A stretch of DNA of 64,000 bases from Ilex aquifolium (GCA_951799425.1 OX637391.1:24786551-24850550), one strand, 5' to 3'. Counted from the first letter of the stretch, positions 23,368 through 35,542 are shown. Notes: a model not told the origin generated them from the letters alone. Made by a program: numbers and translations.

Positions 23368-24714
23368 ATGGCTCGCTCTCTAGGGTGTTTCCAAGTGACC
23401 ATGGACTCGATTGAGAGTCTCCTCTTCGCCCTCTGTGCTTTTCTCATGATGGTGGCACTGTTCCTATGCATGGCCCGCACCAAGACATCGGGACACAAAT
23501 CCTCTCCACCCGAAGGCTCCAGCGGTCGAAAAAGAAGTGGAGAGGGTTCGAATGGGGATAGGAATGAGCAGAGAAAGAAGGCGAAAAATGAGGCTAGGGA
23601 TCGACTGATCCAGGATAAAGGGGTGACTTGTGAAAGGTACCTGGACTCCATCTCTCTCACCCCTAGGAACGAGGCCATAAAAATCATTGAAGCACATGGG
23701 ATGAAGTTCTGGTTTGAGCCGGTTGAGGGGTACAATCTGTCAATGTGTAAGGAATTTTACCAGATGCTCCGGGTGTCTGAGGTAGATGGTGTAGAAAGCC
23801 TAAAAACCAACGTCCGTGGCAAGGTGTATGTGGTGACCCCGGATGTCATTGCCACACTCTTGGGAGGATACGAGAGGCCACCGGAGTCTACGCTTGTCTA
23901 TCCCCATAACACCCCCAAACCCAAGAAAATTTTTGAATTGGTTGAGTTGATGTATGAGGAGCCGGGAGATTTCAAAGGGACAGTACAGAGTGGGAGACTC
24001 AAGCCCACTTATGGATTGCTGAACAAGCTCCTCTACTACAATCTCATGCCAAGGGGTGCTGAAAAGAAGCCAAATATAGAGAATCTAACCCTTTTGGATG
24101 CAGTCGTGTCTGGGAAGGCCATTGACTTTGCCCTTCTTATTTGGCAGGAAATGAAAAATTTTGCCAAATTACAGAAACCTATGATTAAACTGCCATTCGG
24201 GGACTTGGTAACCCGGATGTGTATGCACTTCAGAGTTAAGGGCTATGCATTCGACAAGATGACCCCCCCTGAGTTTGGAGCCATCAGCAGGACCAGCAAA
24301 AAGAAAAGGAAAGCAATGAGTCGAGGGAAGCGAGCCAAGAACATGGCTCCTGGTTCTGAGGCTCCCGGGGCATCTTCATCTGTCGGGCCATCTGTTGCAG
24401 CACCTCCCCGTTCAATCCCTCAGCGCCTCGATGTGCTAAAGACTACAGTCCATGGGATTGAGGCTACTGTGCTAGGCATGGAGGCCATGATGCAAGAGTT
24501 GTTTCTGCATACCTTCCCTGGGAGACCCATCCCAGAAGTGCCTACTAGACTAGCTCCAGCCACTGCTCCCTCTTTTTCTGCCCCCTCTACCCCCACAGCT
24601 GTCAATGAGGAGGAGGAGGAAGATGATGAGGAAGACACTGAAGAGTCGGGGGAGGGTGAGGAGTATGAAGAAGGTGAAGAGTCTGAGGGGGATGATGGCT
24701 CTGGTGATGATTAG
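23368..24714 (+). CDS. Env-like protein of element B, intact
   Basis: The ORF has 448 codons and no break. A second in-frame ATG at residue 12 directly precedes a hydrophobic segment (about residues 16-34) that could be a signal anchor. Then come a basic stretch, a globular region (about 75-300) that shares KLPFGDLVTRMC-type sequence with the env-like ORFs of A and C, a lysine-rich patch (about 310-325), and a strongly acidic tail (about 411-448). The family is the Athila env-like or putative plant transposon protein group (PF20167-like). No fusion peptide or typical C-terminal anchor is visible. The hydrophobic start supports a membrane role, while the basic patch and acidic tail would also suit a nuclear protein. 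Confidence 0.8.
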   Translation: MARSLGCFQVTMDSIESLLFALCAFLMMVALFLCMARTKTSGHKSSPPEGSSGRKRSGEGSNGDRNEQRKKAKNEARDRLIQDKGVTCERYLDSISLTPRNEAIKIIEAHGMKFWFEPVEGYNLSMCKEFYQMLRVSEVDGVESLKTNVRGKVYVVTPDVIATLLGGYERPPESTLVYPHNTPKPKKIFELVELMYEEPGDFKGTVQSGRLKPTYGLLNKLLYYNLMPRGAEKKPNIENLTLLDAVVSGKAIDFALLIWQEMKNFAKLQKPMIKLPFGDLVTRMCMHFRVKGYAFDKMTPPEFGAISRTSKKKRKAMSRGKRAKNMAPGSEAPGASSSVGPSVAAPPRSIPQRLDVLKTTVHGIEATVLGMEAMMQELFLHTFPGRPIPEVPTRLAPATAPSFSAPSTPTAVNEEEEEDDEEDTEESGEGEEYEEGEESEGDDGSGDD

Positions 24715-25029
24715 GAGGTTATGTCGTAGTGTGGAGTTGCAATTTCTTCTTTTAGGGTTGATTTAGATAGAATGGAGTCGTAGGCTATTTTGTCTCTTTT
24801 GTTGTCCTACACTATGTACTCTAACTTTTTGAACTCATTAATGAAAATACCACAATTCCGGATCTAATATTGTCTGTGTTATTTTGGAATTTCATTATGA
24901 TTTACATTTTTTATTTTAGTTGATTGAATGAATGGTTAGCTAAACAGATTGGGTGTGCATTATCCTTATTGTTTTGTGATTGAAAATAAACTTTTGCTAA
25001 GGGACTAGCAAAACCTAAGTTGGGGGGTG
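24715..25029 (+). other. B env 3' untranslated stretch and polypurine tract
   Basis: This AT-rich noncoding sequence ends in AAGTTGGGGGGTG (25017-25029), the plus-strand primer tract next to the 3' LTR. Confidence 0.75.
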
Positions 25030-26630
25030 TGATTAGCACAAAACTTTGTATATTTTGATGTGCTAATCCTCTCTTTTTAATTGTTTTTGGAGATTTAAAT
25101 GATGGGATTTAGGTTAAATAAACTCTTAACGATGATATTTGGTGTTTGCAGTTAACAGGGGCTAAAAGAGGCTTCTTAAGGCCTTCCCAGATCAATTGAG
25201 ACAAATGGGAACAAAAAGGTAGCTTGGGGATAGCTCAGGAGATGAAGAAATCAGAAAATCAAGAAGTCAGCCAAACCGTACCGGTACGCATACCGGTACG
25301 CTGAGGCTACTGGAGTTAATCGTACCGGTACGCAGAAGCCACTGGAGTTCGCTGTACCGGTACGCGTACCGGTACGCTTTGCCTGATCAGCCCAACTGCC
25401 CTGTAACTCATGATTGCTGACTTGAGGGACCCACCAACAGACGTCCCCTACTCCCCTGACGCACCTGCAATGCCAGTGACCCCTTTCTACACCTATGATT
25501 GCAAGTTGGAGTCTTGTTGATAAATGAGGAGAGAGAAAAGATGAAGAGCTGGGTGTGCAGACAAACTCTGCAACCCCTCTTCCAGCCCAGACTTCTGCAC
25601 CCCTACTGATGGAGGTCATTTTCTGGAGACTAGGGGATCTCTCCATGCATGTTTTTGGAAGCCAAGGGCCAGGGGGAAGAGGCATTCAGCTAGTAGCAGA
25701 AAATAGATAGATATAGAGAGAGAAAGTCTGGAGAAGATGATGAATAGTGTTCTAGAGAGATAAACTTCAGATTTTTGCACTTTCTTCACTGTATTGTATT
25801 GTAATCAGCTGTAAGAACATTTCAAGCTTCATTTTAATACCATTAATGTTGTTTTATTTTAAGTTCATTGTTAGTTTAATGCTCTCTTAACTCCTCACTA
25901 TTAATGCAAAAAGTTTCATCATTTTCTTAGCTGTAAATGGGTCTTAAATGCATCCTTCTCTTAATTCTGTCTACCTGCATTTTAGCTATTCAAGAACTTC
26001 CTCTCTTGCAATGCATTTTTCTTACTTAGTTAACTTCATTACAGGCATGAGGAGCTAAATCCTTTAGTTGGTAAAACCAAGGGGAACCTCCTATTGGGTA
26101 TGCCATGTCAACTCATTCTCCTCCCTTTCTAGAGATCAATGGTTCGGTTTGACTGGGTTGTGGGTGGATAAATTGGTGAGTCTTTGATATTCCGTAGGCC
26201 TAGTCACGGTTTATGCTTAGATACTTACCCTTAGTATCCTCAACTTCCCATGAATCAATCGTTCATTCATGCTCTACCATATGAGGGATTCGAGTTGAGA
26301 TGGCATTCTTATTGGAGTGACCTCTTAGCTTTACCAACATTTGTTTTTCAATTGATTTTCATTAATATACACCACCAAACAACTTTCAACAACCAAAATA
26401 TTTTACATTTTCTCTTATCCAAAATCACTTTCACCTTGGTTTACTTCTTTCCCCGTGGAAACGACCTTGGAATACCACCAAGTAAAACACAATTCTCAAA
26501 AGTCTCCTTGCGCTTGGGGAGCACTTTTGTACACATACACATAATTTTGTGCATCCACATTTCATATTTCCATCATCCCATTTTCCTTTCCTCTTGCCCT
26601 TTCTTTTCACAGTATCCCAAGGGAGAGTGA
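25030..26630 (+). repeat. 3' LTR of element B, first part
   Basis: It starts TGATTAGCAC and is cut by element C at 26630; the last 79 bp follow at 40807-40885, giving about 1.68 kb in all. It contains CGTACCGGTACG-type palindromes at 25277-25300, 25321-25332 and 25353-25376. It pairs with the inverted solo LTR at 18439-20200. Confidence 0.92.
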
Positions 26631-28599
26631 TGATTAGTACTTAAAGTTGACATATTATTATGACATTTTAAGACTAATTGTACTTTAATGGAGTTTAAGT
26701 GATGTCATTTCAGGCCCTAAACTAAACAAGGACCCAAGAACAACAAGTACCACACTTGGATGCAGTACCAGTACATTAGAGCCCAAAATTGGAGAAGCTT
26801 GGAGCACAGCCAGAACGTTCGAACGCCAACTCACGTTCGAACGTCCACAATACACTGTAGCAGACTCAAATGCTGAAGAGAAGGCGTGTTGCAGTTAGGA
26901 AAGAAGACTGGAGCTCTGAAGTACTTGAGTGTCACGTTCGAACGCCAACTCACGTTCGAACGTGCACTTGAGTTGATGGAAGACCAGACCACTGCAGAGA
27001 GTTGGAACTGCACTTCACAGGAGACCAACAGATCACTCGAGTGAAAGGGGTCAGAGCAAATCTGGCGTTCGAACGCCCTCAGTGCAAAAATAGAAGAAAC
27101 GTTCGAACGGCAGTCAACGTTCGAACGCCCTCAGTGCAAAAACAGAAAGAACGTTCGAACGCCAACTAACGTTCGAACGTCATTCACAGACTGGCAGCAG
27201 AGTTGTTGACTGTTCACTTGGACTTGGGCGGCAAACACTATTCTTTCACCCCCCCCCCCCCCCCCCTTTCTCATCCTCTTGCCTATAAATACTCCCCTTG
27301 TTGGAGAGCTAAAGGAGCCAATCATAGTAGGAAGTAGAATAGTGATGGAGGCTTAGACTCCCACTCTCATTGTAGTTAGTTCATTTTACTTATGAAGTCT
27401 TTATTTTAGAGATTAGTTTGCCTTTAGCCCAACATCTCTTGCTTGTTATAACAGTAGTTTTATGCTTATGCTTATGTTTATGCTATCATTTCTCATGCAT
27501 AGAAGAGAAATAGCTCACATCTTGGTTGAGGAAGCAACCCTCCAATTCTTGGTTGAGGAAGCCACCCTCCAAATGTGACTAGCTTTCTTCTACTTTTATT
27601 GTTCATGCATTTCACTTCCATCGCTTGAGCCTCCTTCTTTCTTAGAAGAGTGAAACTCTTCCACTTTTCTAGAGCTTTATTAAAGTCGTGAAGGGTGGAA
27701 CGTGATTCACCCATTCTTTGTGGAAGATTAGCTCCGTGTTTGTTGTTACTTTATCTTTTAAAGTTCTCCACTTGGAGGGATGAGCATCACTCACTTTTCT
27801 AGATTTACCCAAGCCATGAAGAGTGAGTAGTTTCTCATTCACTCTTTAGTGAGAGGAGAAGGGCATGTATAAGTTATCCGGGAATCACATTTGTGCAATG
27901 TTCTCTTATGCTTAACGTTTATTTCTTCTTGTTACCGGATGATTGATTGCATCTAGCAAAGCTAAGGTACTTTGTATAATTGTGAGCTCTTTCTATGACA
28001 TGGATGACTCCTGCATAGAAAGACTCATCAGTTCAAGGCAAGTACCCTGGCTAGATCCTCATGACTACCCTTCAATCTCCCCCCTTATTGTACTTCATTT
28101 AAAGAATGGACTATTAATATCATGATTGGATGTCTTGTAGAAACACTTGCTTGTTTGTAGACGGGTTAAGTCTCGGCACAGGCAATTCTTGTAAACTTCT
28201 AGAAAGACATCGGAATCATGTTCTTAATTCTCACAATCCATCTTTATCTTCCGATTAACTTGCTGTTGACACGGGAGTTAATTGAGTTATCAAGCACAAT
28301 TATGACAAACCGGATAACTAACTACATGTCCAGATCCTTGCACTAAAGAGTGACTCTTTTTAATTAGCATTTATCTCCTATTTTGTTAAGAAAATCCTCC
28401 TGGAAAGAATCTTATATTCTGTCCCGTAAAACCCATATCTCACAGCAAATCTAAAAGGTTACAATCAAAAGGTCTCTACCACTGCTTGCCTTAGAAATAT
28501 CAACAAAAGTTCCCTGTGGATTCGACTCCGGACTCAAACCGAATTATTACTACAGCTTGACCGCCTGCACTTGGGTGTACACATTGGATCAAGCCATCA
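26631..28599 (+). repeat. 5' LTR of element C
   Basis: The LTR is 1969 bp, TGATTAGTAC...GCCATCA. The end is set by comparison with the 3' LTR and its target duplication. It holds the palindrome array, an 18-C run (27249-27266) and a TATA box. Confidence 0.95.
26816..27291 (+). promoter_or_regulatory. LTR promoter of C: palindrome array, C18 run, TATA box
   Basis: CGTTCGAACG pairs begin at 26816 and 26834 and recur to about 27178, again mostly with 8-bp spacers. C18 (27249-27266) lies 17 bp before TATAAATA (27284-27291). The 3' LTR has C13 (39456-39468) at the same spot. Confidence 0.7.
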
Positions 28600-28605
28600 A
28601 GTTTT

Positions 28606-28623
28606 TGGCGTCGTTGCCGGGGA
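28606..28623 (+). other. Primer binding site of C (tRNA-Asp)
   Basis: TGGCGTCGTTGCCGGGGA, six bases after the LTR, matches the tRNA-Asp complement at 17 of 18 positions. Confidence 0.9.
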
Positions 28624-28716
28624 ACCTTTGAAAGGTGCTTTAAGGTAAAAGGTAAAAAGACCTTCAACATTGTGTATATTTTGGTTTACTGTAAATAACT
28701 TTGTTTTATTTTCTTT

Positions 28717-31700
28717 ATGACTGAGGGCACTCCTCACTTCCAAAATTTGCCGGCAGAATCGTGTGAGTCCGTGAATCAGCCTGAACCTAATTCACCTAGA
28801 TCAGTAGCAGACTCTTGTGAGGGTAGTATGGCAAATAATGAAAGAAATGGAGAAGTCCCTATGAGAGAGGAGGAAGTCCCTAACATCCGAACTTTGCGGG
28901 ATTACTTGAATCCCACAAGAAATAGTGTCCCCTCTTGTTTTATTTTTCCTGAAAATGCTCCCCTCTTTACTGTAAAGCCGGGGACAGTGCAGTTATTGCC
29001 CGTGTTTCATGGATTGGATGCAGAAAATCCATATCTGCATATAAAAGATTTCGAAGAAGTGTGTGGAACATTTCAAGACAATTCTGAATTGGCCAAAATG
29101 AAATTGTTTTCTTTCTCTTTGAGGGATAGAGCCAAACAATGGTTGAATTCTTTAAAGGCTTTTTCAATACCCAATTGACAAGCATTGCAAAATGAATTTT
29201 TTAGAAATTTTTTTCCTTTACATCGCACAAATGCATTAAAAAGGCAAATCATGAATTTTGCGGTCAAAGAAGGAGAAACTTTTTATCAAAGTTGGGAGAG
29301 ATTCAAATATCTACTCCAATCTTGCCCACATCATGCTTTTGAAAATTGGACTTTGGTAGGATTTTTCTATGACTCCTTACCCTCTAGACTACGTCAGTTT
29401 GTCGAAATGATGGCCCAAGGAGAATTCATGGGAAAAAGTCCGGAGGAGGCATTCAATTTCTTCGACACCATATCTGACAGTTCTCAGATGTGGGACTCAG
29501 CCTCCCCTACCACTGTAGAAGCCAGACCATCTAATTCCCAAGGAGGAAAATATGTCTTGAGAGAGGATGATGACTTGAGAGCAAAAATGTCCACATTATC
29601 TCGAAAGCTCGAAGCTTTAGAGATGAAGAAAGTCCATCAAGTTGATGTTAGCCCTTCCACTGAGCAAGTGTGTGGAATCTGTGCGCTAACAGGACACCCT
29701 ACTGGGGAGTGTCCCACCATCCCAGCATTGAAAGAAGTCTTGTTAGAACAAACACATGCAGTTTACAACTTCAACAAGCCCTACTCCAACCCATATTCTG
29801 AAACATACAATCCAGGGTGGCGAAATCACCCTAACTTCAGTTGGAAGAACACACAACCAATACCCATGAACCAACAACAAGGGCCATACCCACCACCTCA
29901 AGGACCTCCTGCATATCAACCATACCAACCACCACAAAAGAGGAACCTTGAGGACACATTAAATCAGTTCATGCAAAGCCAAATGAATTATAACAATAAT
30001 TCCACACAGGCTTTCACTGATTTCAAAACCCAGACCACTTAATCTTTTGAGGATCTTAAAAGCCACATCCAAAAGTTGACTCAATCCATGGTCACACACG
30101 AAAAGGGAAAGTTTCCTGCCCAACCAAAGCAACCACAAGGCCAATTCCATGTAGGGAACCCTTCAACAACAGGAAACACCCAAGACCAAGCCCAAGCTGT
30201 CACGACACTAAGAAGTGACAAAGTGATTGACAAAACAATCAGAGACATACTCATTCCCAAGCCAAGACCTGAGTCAAGCCCGGCCAATCCATCATCTGAA
30301 CTTGAACCAATTGAGAAAGACCCTGAGCCTGTGATTGAACAAGAGTCAGAACCTTCTGAGAAAAAGGAACCTTCGTATCCCGTTCCGGCTCCATTTCCTC
30401 ATCGACTCAGAACCAAACAAAAAGTGAAAAATCAGCCTGAAATTTACGAGCTTTTTAAGCAAGTAAATATCAACATCCCACTTCTGGATGCAATCAAACA
30501 AGTCCCGCCTTATGCAAAGTTTCTAAAAGACTTGTGCACAGTCAAGAGAAGCCAGAAAGTCCAAAAAAGAGCTTTCCTAACGGAAGAAGCTAGTGCTCTT
30601 CTCCAACAGAAAACCCTTCCAAAATACAAAGACCCAGGGTGCCCGACTGTCTCATGTATCATTGGAAACTTCAGAATTGAACAAGCCTTGTTAGACCTTG
30701 GAGCCAGCGTTAATCTGCTACCCTACTCTGTCTATCAACAGTTGGGTTTGGGTGAACTTAAACCCACTTGTGTCACACTCCAGTTGGCTGACAGATCTGT
30801 CAAAACGCCCAGAGGGATTGTTGAAGATGTGCTTGTCCAAGTAGATAGTTTTGTCTTCCCTGTTGACTTCATTGTCCTGGATACTCAACCAGCAATAAAT
30901 TCGGAGAACCAAATTCCCGTCATTCTTGGTCGACCATTCCTAGCAACTTCCAATGCTTTAATCAATTGCAAGAATGGAGTCATGAAATTAAATTTTGGGA
31001 ATATGACTCTCGAAATGAACATTTTCAATATTGCTAAACATCCAGAAGAGGAAAAGGAAGAAAGGGAAGTAAACTCCATAGAATCTTTGATACAGGAACA
31101 TCTGGATGATACATTCTGTGAGGATCCTGCTGAATCATCTCTGTTAGAACTCATCTCATCAGAAATAACAGATGATGACCCAAATCCACCAAGTGACCCT
31201 ACTCATACTGTTGAGACCTGGGCACTCAAATTCGAAGAAATTTCACCAAGTGGCACAAAGCCAGTCTCATCAAGTGTTAGCCCACCAAAGCCTGAATTGA
31301 AACCTCTCCCATCTGACCTCAAGTATGCATTCTTAGGAGAGAATGAGTCATACCCAGTGGTAATTTCATCTAAACTCACAGACTTGCAAGAGTCTAAATT
31401 ACTTGAAGTTCTTCGAAGTCATAAAAGTACCATTGGATGGACCATCGCTGACTTGAAAGGTATAAGCCCGTTAATCTGCAATCATGCCATATACCTTGAA
31501 GAGGACTCAAAACCCTCTCGTCAAATGCAGCGACGACTGAACCCTCACATGAAGGAAGTTGTGAGAATTGAAGTACTCAAACTCTTAGATGCAGGGATAA
31601 TCTTCCCTATCTCAGATAGTAAATGGGTCAGTCCAACCCAAGTTGTGCCAAAAAAATCTGGGGTCACAGTGGTAAAAAATGATGCAAATGAACTAGTGCC

Positions 31701-34269
31701 AACTCGAGTCGTCACAGGATGGCGAATGTGCATTGATTATCGAAAACTCAATGTGGTCACTAGAAAATATCATTTTCCTCTCCCGTTTCTTGACCAAGTC
31801 CTGGAGAGAATTGCAGGCCATGCATTTTACTGTTTCCTGGATGGATATTCAGGGTATAACCAAATTGAGATAGCCCTATATGATCAGGAGAAGACAACCT
31901 TCACATGCCCCTTTGGCACCTTTGCATTCAAAAGGATGTCATTTGGACTTTGTAACGCTCCTGCAACATTCCAAAGATGTATGCTAAGCTTGTTTAGTGA
32001 TATGGTTGAAAAAATTTTGGAAGTATTTATGGATGACTTCTCTGTCTATGGTGATTCCTTCGATTTGTGTTTAACCAATCTGGAGAAAGTACTGATCAGG
32101 TGTAAGGAAGCCAACCTAGTGCTCAATTGGGAAAAATGCCATTTTATGGTAACACAGGGCATTGTTCTTGATCACATCGTGTCGTCTGAAGGCATGACAG
32201 TTGACAAGGCAAAAATTGATTTGATTGGAAATTTGCCTGCTCCTAAGACTGTAAAGGATGTTCGATCATTCCTAGGACATGCAGGGTTCTACAGGAGATT
32301 CATAAAAGATTTCAGTACCATAGCAAAACCAATGTGCCACCTCCTAAGTCAGGATGTAATATTTGATTGGAATGAAGCATGCCAAAAAGCCTTTGACAAG
32401 CTAAAAGACATGTTAATTTCTGCACCAATAATGCAACCTCCTGACTGGAATCTTCCTTTTGAACTAATGTGTGATGCAAGTGATTTTGTTGTAGGTGCTG
32501 TATTGGGACAAAGAAAATATAAGAAATCCCATGTGATTTACTATGCAAGCAAAACTTTGAATGATGCCCAAATGAATTATTCAACAACTAAGAAAGAATT
32601 GCTTGCTGTAGTTTTTGTACTGGAAATATTTCGTTCTTATCTTGTTGGTTCTTCTGTTACTGTATTCACTGACCATGCAGCTCTAAAATTTTTGCTCACA
32701 AAGAAGGACGCCAAACCAAGACTCTTGAGATGGATACTTCTGCTCCAAAAGTTTGATCTTGTCATTAAGGACAAAAAAGGCGTCGAGAATGTGGTGGCAG
32801 ATCATTTGTCCAGACTGACCTATGAATTTCATGAGGATGGACTGCCAATCAATGAAAAATTCCCCGATGAGCAACTGTTCATGATTGATAAGACACCATG
32901 GTATGCAGACATTGCTAACTTTCTTGCTACTGGTACACTCCCTCCATCTTTTACCATGTTGGACAAAAAGAAATTTCTGAGGGAGGTTCGTAACTTCTTT
33001 TGGGAGGATCCTTACGTATTCAAGTACTGTAAAGATCAAATCATAAGACGTTGCATCCCTGCTCATGAAAGTAGCCAGGTAATAACATTTTGTCATTCTG
33101 AAGCATGCGGTGGCCACTTTTCATCAAGAAAAACAGCTGCAAAAATATTGCAGTGTGGATTTTACTGGCCCACACTTTTCAAAGATGTCCCTGCCTTTTG
33201 TTTAACTTGTGATAGGTGTCAAAGGTTGGGAAACATTTCTAAAAGAAATATGATGCCCTTAAACCCCATTCTAGTAATTGAAATTTTTAACTGTTGGGGC
33301 ATCGATTTTATGGGACCATTTCCCCCTTCCTTTGGCTATCTATACATTTTAGTGGCTGTAGACTATGTATCCAAATGGGTTGAAGCAATGCCATGCCGAA
33401 ACAATGATCACAAAACAGTGATCAAATTTTTAAAAGAAAATATTTTGTCCCGGTTTGGAATTCCGAAATCAATCATAAGCGATCGGGGTGCTCATTTTTG
33501 CAATCGTCCCTTCTGGAATTTAATGAAAAAATACTTGATTTTTCACAAAATTGCAACCCCTTATCACCCACAGACCAGTGGACAAGCTGAGTTAGCTAAT
33601 CGGGAGATCAAATTAATTTTGGAAAAAACGGTGAATCCAGATCGCAAAGATTGGTCATTAAGACTAACTGATGCGATCTGGGCATACCGAACTGCTTTTA
33701 AAACAATTTTGGGCATGTCTCCTTATCGATTAGTCTATGGAAAGCCATGTCACTTGCCTGTGGAATTGGAACATAGGGCATACTGGGCCATTAAAGCAAT
33801 GAATTTTGACTTAGACAAGGCTGGGCTAACAAGGAAACTTCAGATAAATGAATTGGATGAATTGAGAAATGAAGCATATGAAAATGCTAAGATTGCTAAA
33901 ACCAGGATGAAAATCTTTCATGACAAACACATTGTGCGGAAATCTTTTGAGCCATCTCAAAAAGTCTTGCTATTCAACTCAAGACTCCGCCTCTTCCCTG
34001 GTAAGTTAAAATCAAGATGGGCTGGGCCTTACATTGTGAAAAAGGTGTTTGAACACGGAGCAGTTGAAGTGGAAAACCCAGTAAACGGTAATAATTTTAC
34101 TGTTAATGGTCAGAGGTTAAAACCATTTTTGGAGGATTTTGTTAGAAATGTGGAAACCATTCTTCTAATGGAACCAGAGTACTCCTCCGAAATTCGCGCT
34201 TGCCGACACTCCAGTGGATCGGGTCAGGAAATATCTACTCCAACCCGACCCACTGGGGCGCCGTTATAA
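28717..34269 (+). pseudogene. Gag-pol polyprotein of element C, one frame with two nonsense codons
   Basis: The single frame of about 1850 codons starts MTEGTPHFQN. Gag is about residues 1-450. Protease has DLGAS (Asp at 30694). Reverse transcriptase has FMDD at 32026-32037. RNase H has the MCDASD and [10 protein letters not shown] segments. Integrase has a HHCC finger (33090-33230) and the D-D-E triad at 33304, 33481 and 33589. Only two in-frame stops are present: TGA at 29176 (TGG in A) and TAA at 30040 (CAA in A), both in gag. From 30076 to the end the frame is open for 1397 codons. The catalytic residues are all present. As it stands it would yield a truncated gag. Confidence 0.94.
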
Positions 34270-34641
34270 GGCGCCCACTTGTTCCCCAGCCGCCGCAGTT
34301 GCCCCCCCCCCCCTTTTTCTTCTTCTTCTTCTTCTTCTTCTTTTTCTTTTCTTCTTCTTCCTTCTGTTAGTCTTCGAGTCACTGTTACCCGAGAAAACAC
34401 CCATGACCACACACTCCACAAACACGATATTTTGCTTCCTATTTAGCATTTTAATCTTATATTTGCTCACGGGTGTTCTTCTCTTGCTCGCACTCACACA
34501 TAAGGATTTTCAGCCTACCCGAAATTCAGATCTGTGCACAGATGAGTAATTTTTGGTGTTTTTCTTATTTGTAGGTCTCAGCGGTGAACAGATCTCTACC
34601 ATTCAACCTCGTCTCCACACTCTATGAACCGGTAAATTCGA
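34270..34641 (+). other. Post-pol spacer of C with C12 run and CTT repeats
   Basis: C12 (34302-34313) is followed by a CTT/TTTTC-rich tract and an AT-rich stretch, as in A. No supported gene. Confidence 0.6.
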
Positions 34642-34682
34642 AACATTGGGGACAATGTTCAGTTTAGGTTGGGGGGTATGAT
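34642..34682 (+). promoter_or_regulatory. Conserved hairpin and internal polypurine-like tract (C)
   Basis: AACATTG-GGGA-CAATGTT (34642-34659) and GGTTGGGGGGTATGAT (34667-34682) are identical to those of A. Confidence 0.6.
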
Positions 34683-34862
34683 CAGTTCATTTTTGTTCAT
34701 AATTTTCGCAAATTTTTTTTTTTATTATTATTTTTATTGTCGTAGTTGATCATGTTTGAACATTGATTGTATAAATTGATTATGCTTATGAATCAGCTTC
34801 AATCGTCTTTGTGACTGGCAGACGTTAAAGAACCGGATAGTGAGTCTTAAAATTTAGCAATC

Positions 34863-35099
34863 ATGGATGTAAATCTTTTTTGGTTTAGCCTAGGAATCCT
34901 ACGTACTTTTCCACCTGATGTACATACCATGATCATGAGAAAAGTAAGATTAGTAAGGAAGGCTGAAATCAAAGAAAAACAAGCGAAACCCCTCTGTGGC
35001 AGAAGTAGCTTTGCCAAACGTCGTCGTGCAAAAAGGCTTGGTGCCTGTAAACAGTGTGGCAGATACTTTCACGAAAAAAAGGTACAACCAGTGTTCTGA
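34863..35099 (+). CDS. Small basic zinc-finger-like ORF (frame 1), carlavirus CRP-like, element C
   Basis: The ORF has 78 codons and is the counterpart of 8558-8794 with the same start context. The basic block GRSSFAKRRRAKRLG and the C-x2-C pair are unchanged from A, while the region before them has five replacements, so the motif is the best-kept part. It sits 180 bp after the internal purine-like tract and about 440 bp before the env promoter array. No promoter of its own is evident; it could be expressed from spliced or bicistronic LTR RNA. It resembles the carlavirus nucleic-acid-binding family by eye; a chance basic zinc-finger peptide is the alternative. Confidence 0.6.
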   Translation: MDVNLFWFSLGILRTFPPDVHTMIMRKVRLVRKAEIKEKQAKPLCGRSSFAKRRRAKRLGACKQCGRYFHEKKVQPVF

Positions 35100-35274
35100 A
35101 CCAATTTCCGGTCGCGTACTTGATCGATTAGACTGGATAGTGAATGGGCTGAGTAAGGATTACCCTGATACGCCATGCTATTCCGGTACTGTCCTTAACC
35201 GATTTGTGAGAGAGGAAGTTGGGAGAGTTACTGGTTGTCCATTTTACAAAGACACAGAGGGAGACTCAGATTAG
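34996..35274 (+). CDS. Overlapping small ORF (frame 2), carlavirus CRP-like C-terminal half, element C
   Basis: The ORF has 92 codons and is the counterpart of 8691-8969 in the same +1 relation to the first ORF. FTKKR, NQC, P-I-S and W-I-V-N-G segments are conserved, and it ends in the acidic DTEGDSD. The A7 run (35074-35080) within the overlap has the same length in A. Expression is unproven. Confidence 0.5.
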   Translation: MAEVALPNVVVQKGLVPVNSVADTFTKKRYNQCSEPISGRVLDRLDWIVNGLSKDYPDTPCYSGTVLNRFVREEVGRVTGCPFYKDTEGDSD

Positions 35275-35542
35275 ATAATTTTATGTAGGAAAAGTATACT
35301 TTTGTTGGGGGAGTGAATGCCAAAGGTCCGAATTTGTTGTAAAAAGTGTAAAAATCTTTTTGTATAAATTTCTTTTTGACTGAAATGAAAATATGGGCCG
35401 AGTAAGGAATGCCCCAAAATACCAACCTGAAGCGTGGGTAGGGGTTCATCCTGAGACGCCTTAGTTTTTGAATTAAATTTGTGTGTTTTGTCTTCTTTGA
35501 TTGTATATAGTGCAATAGAGAAAAATTTTAATTTTTGGTTCA

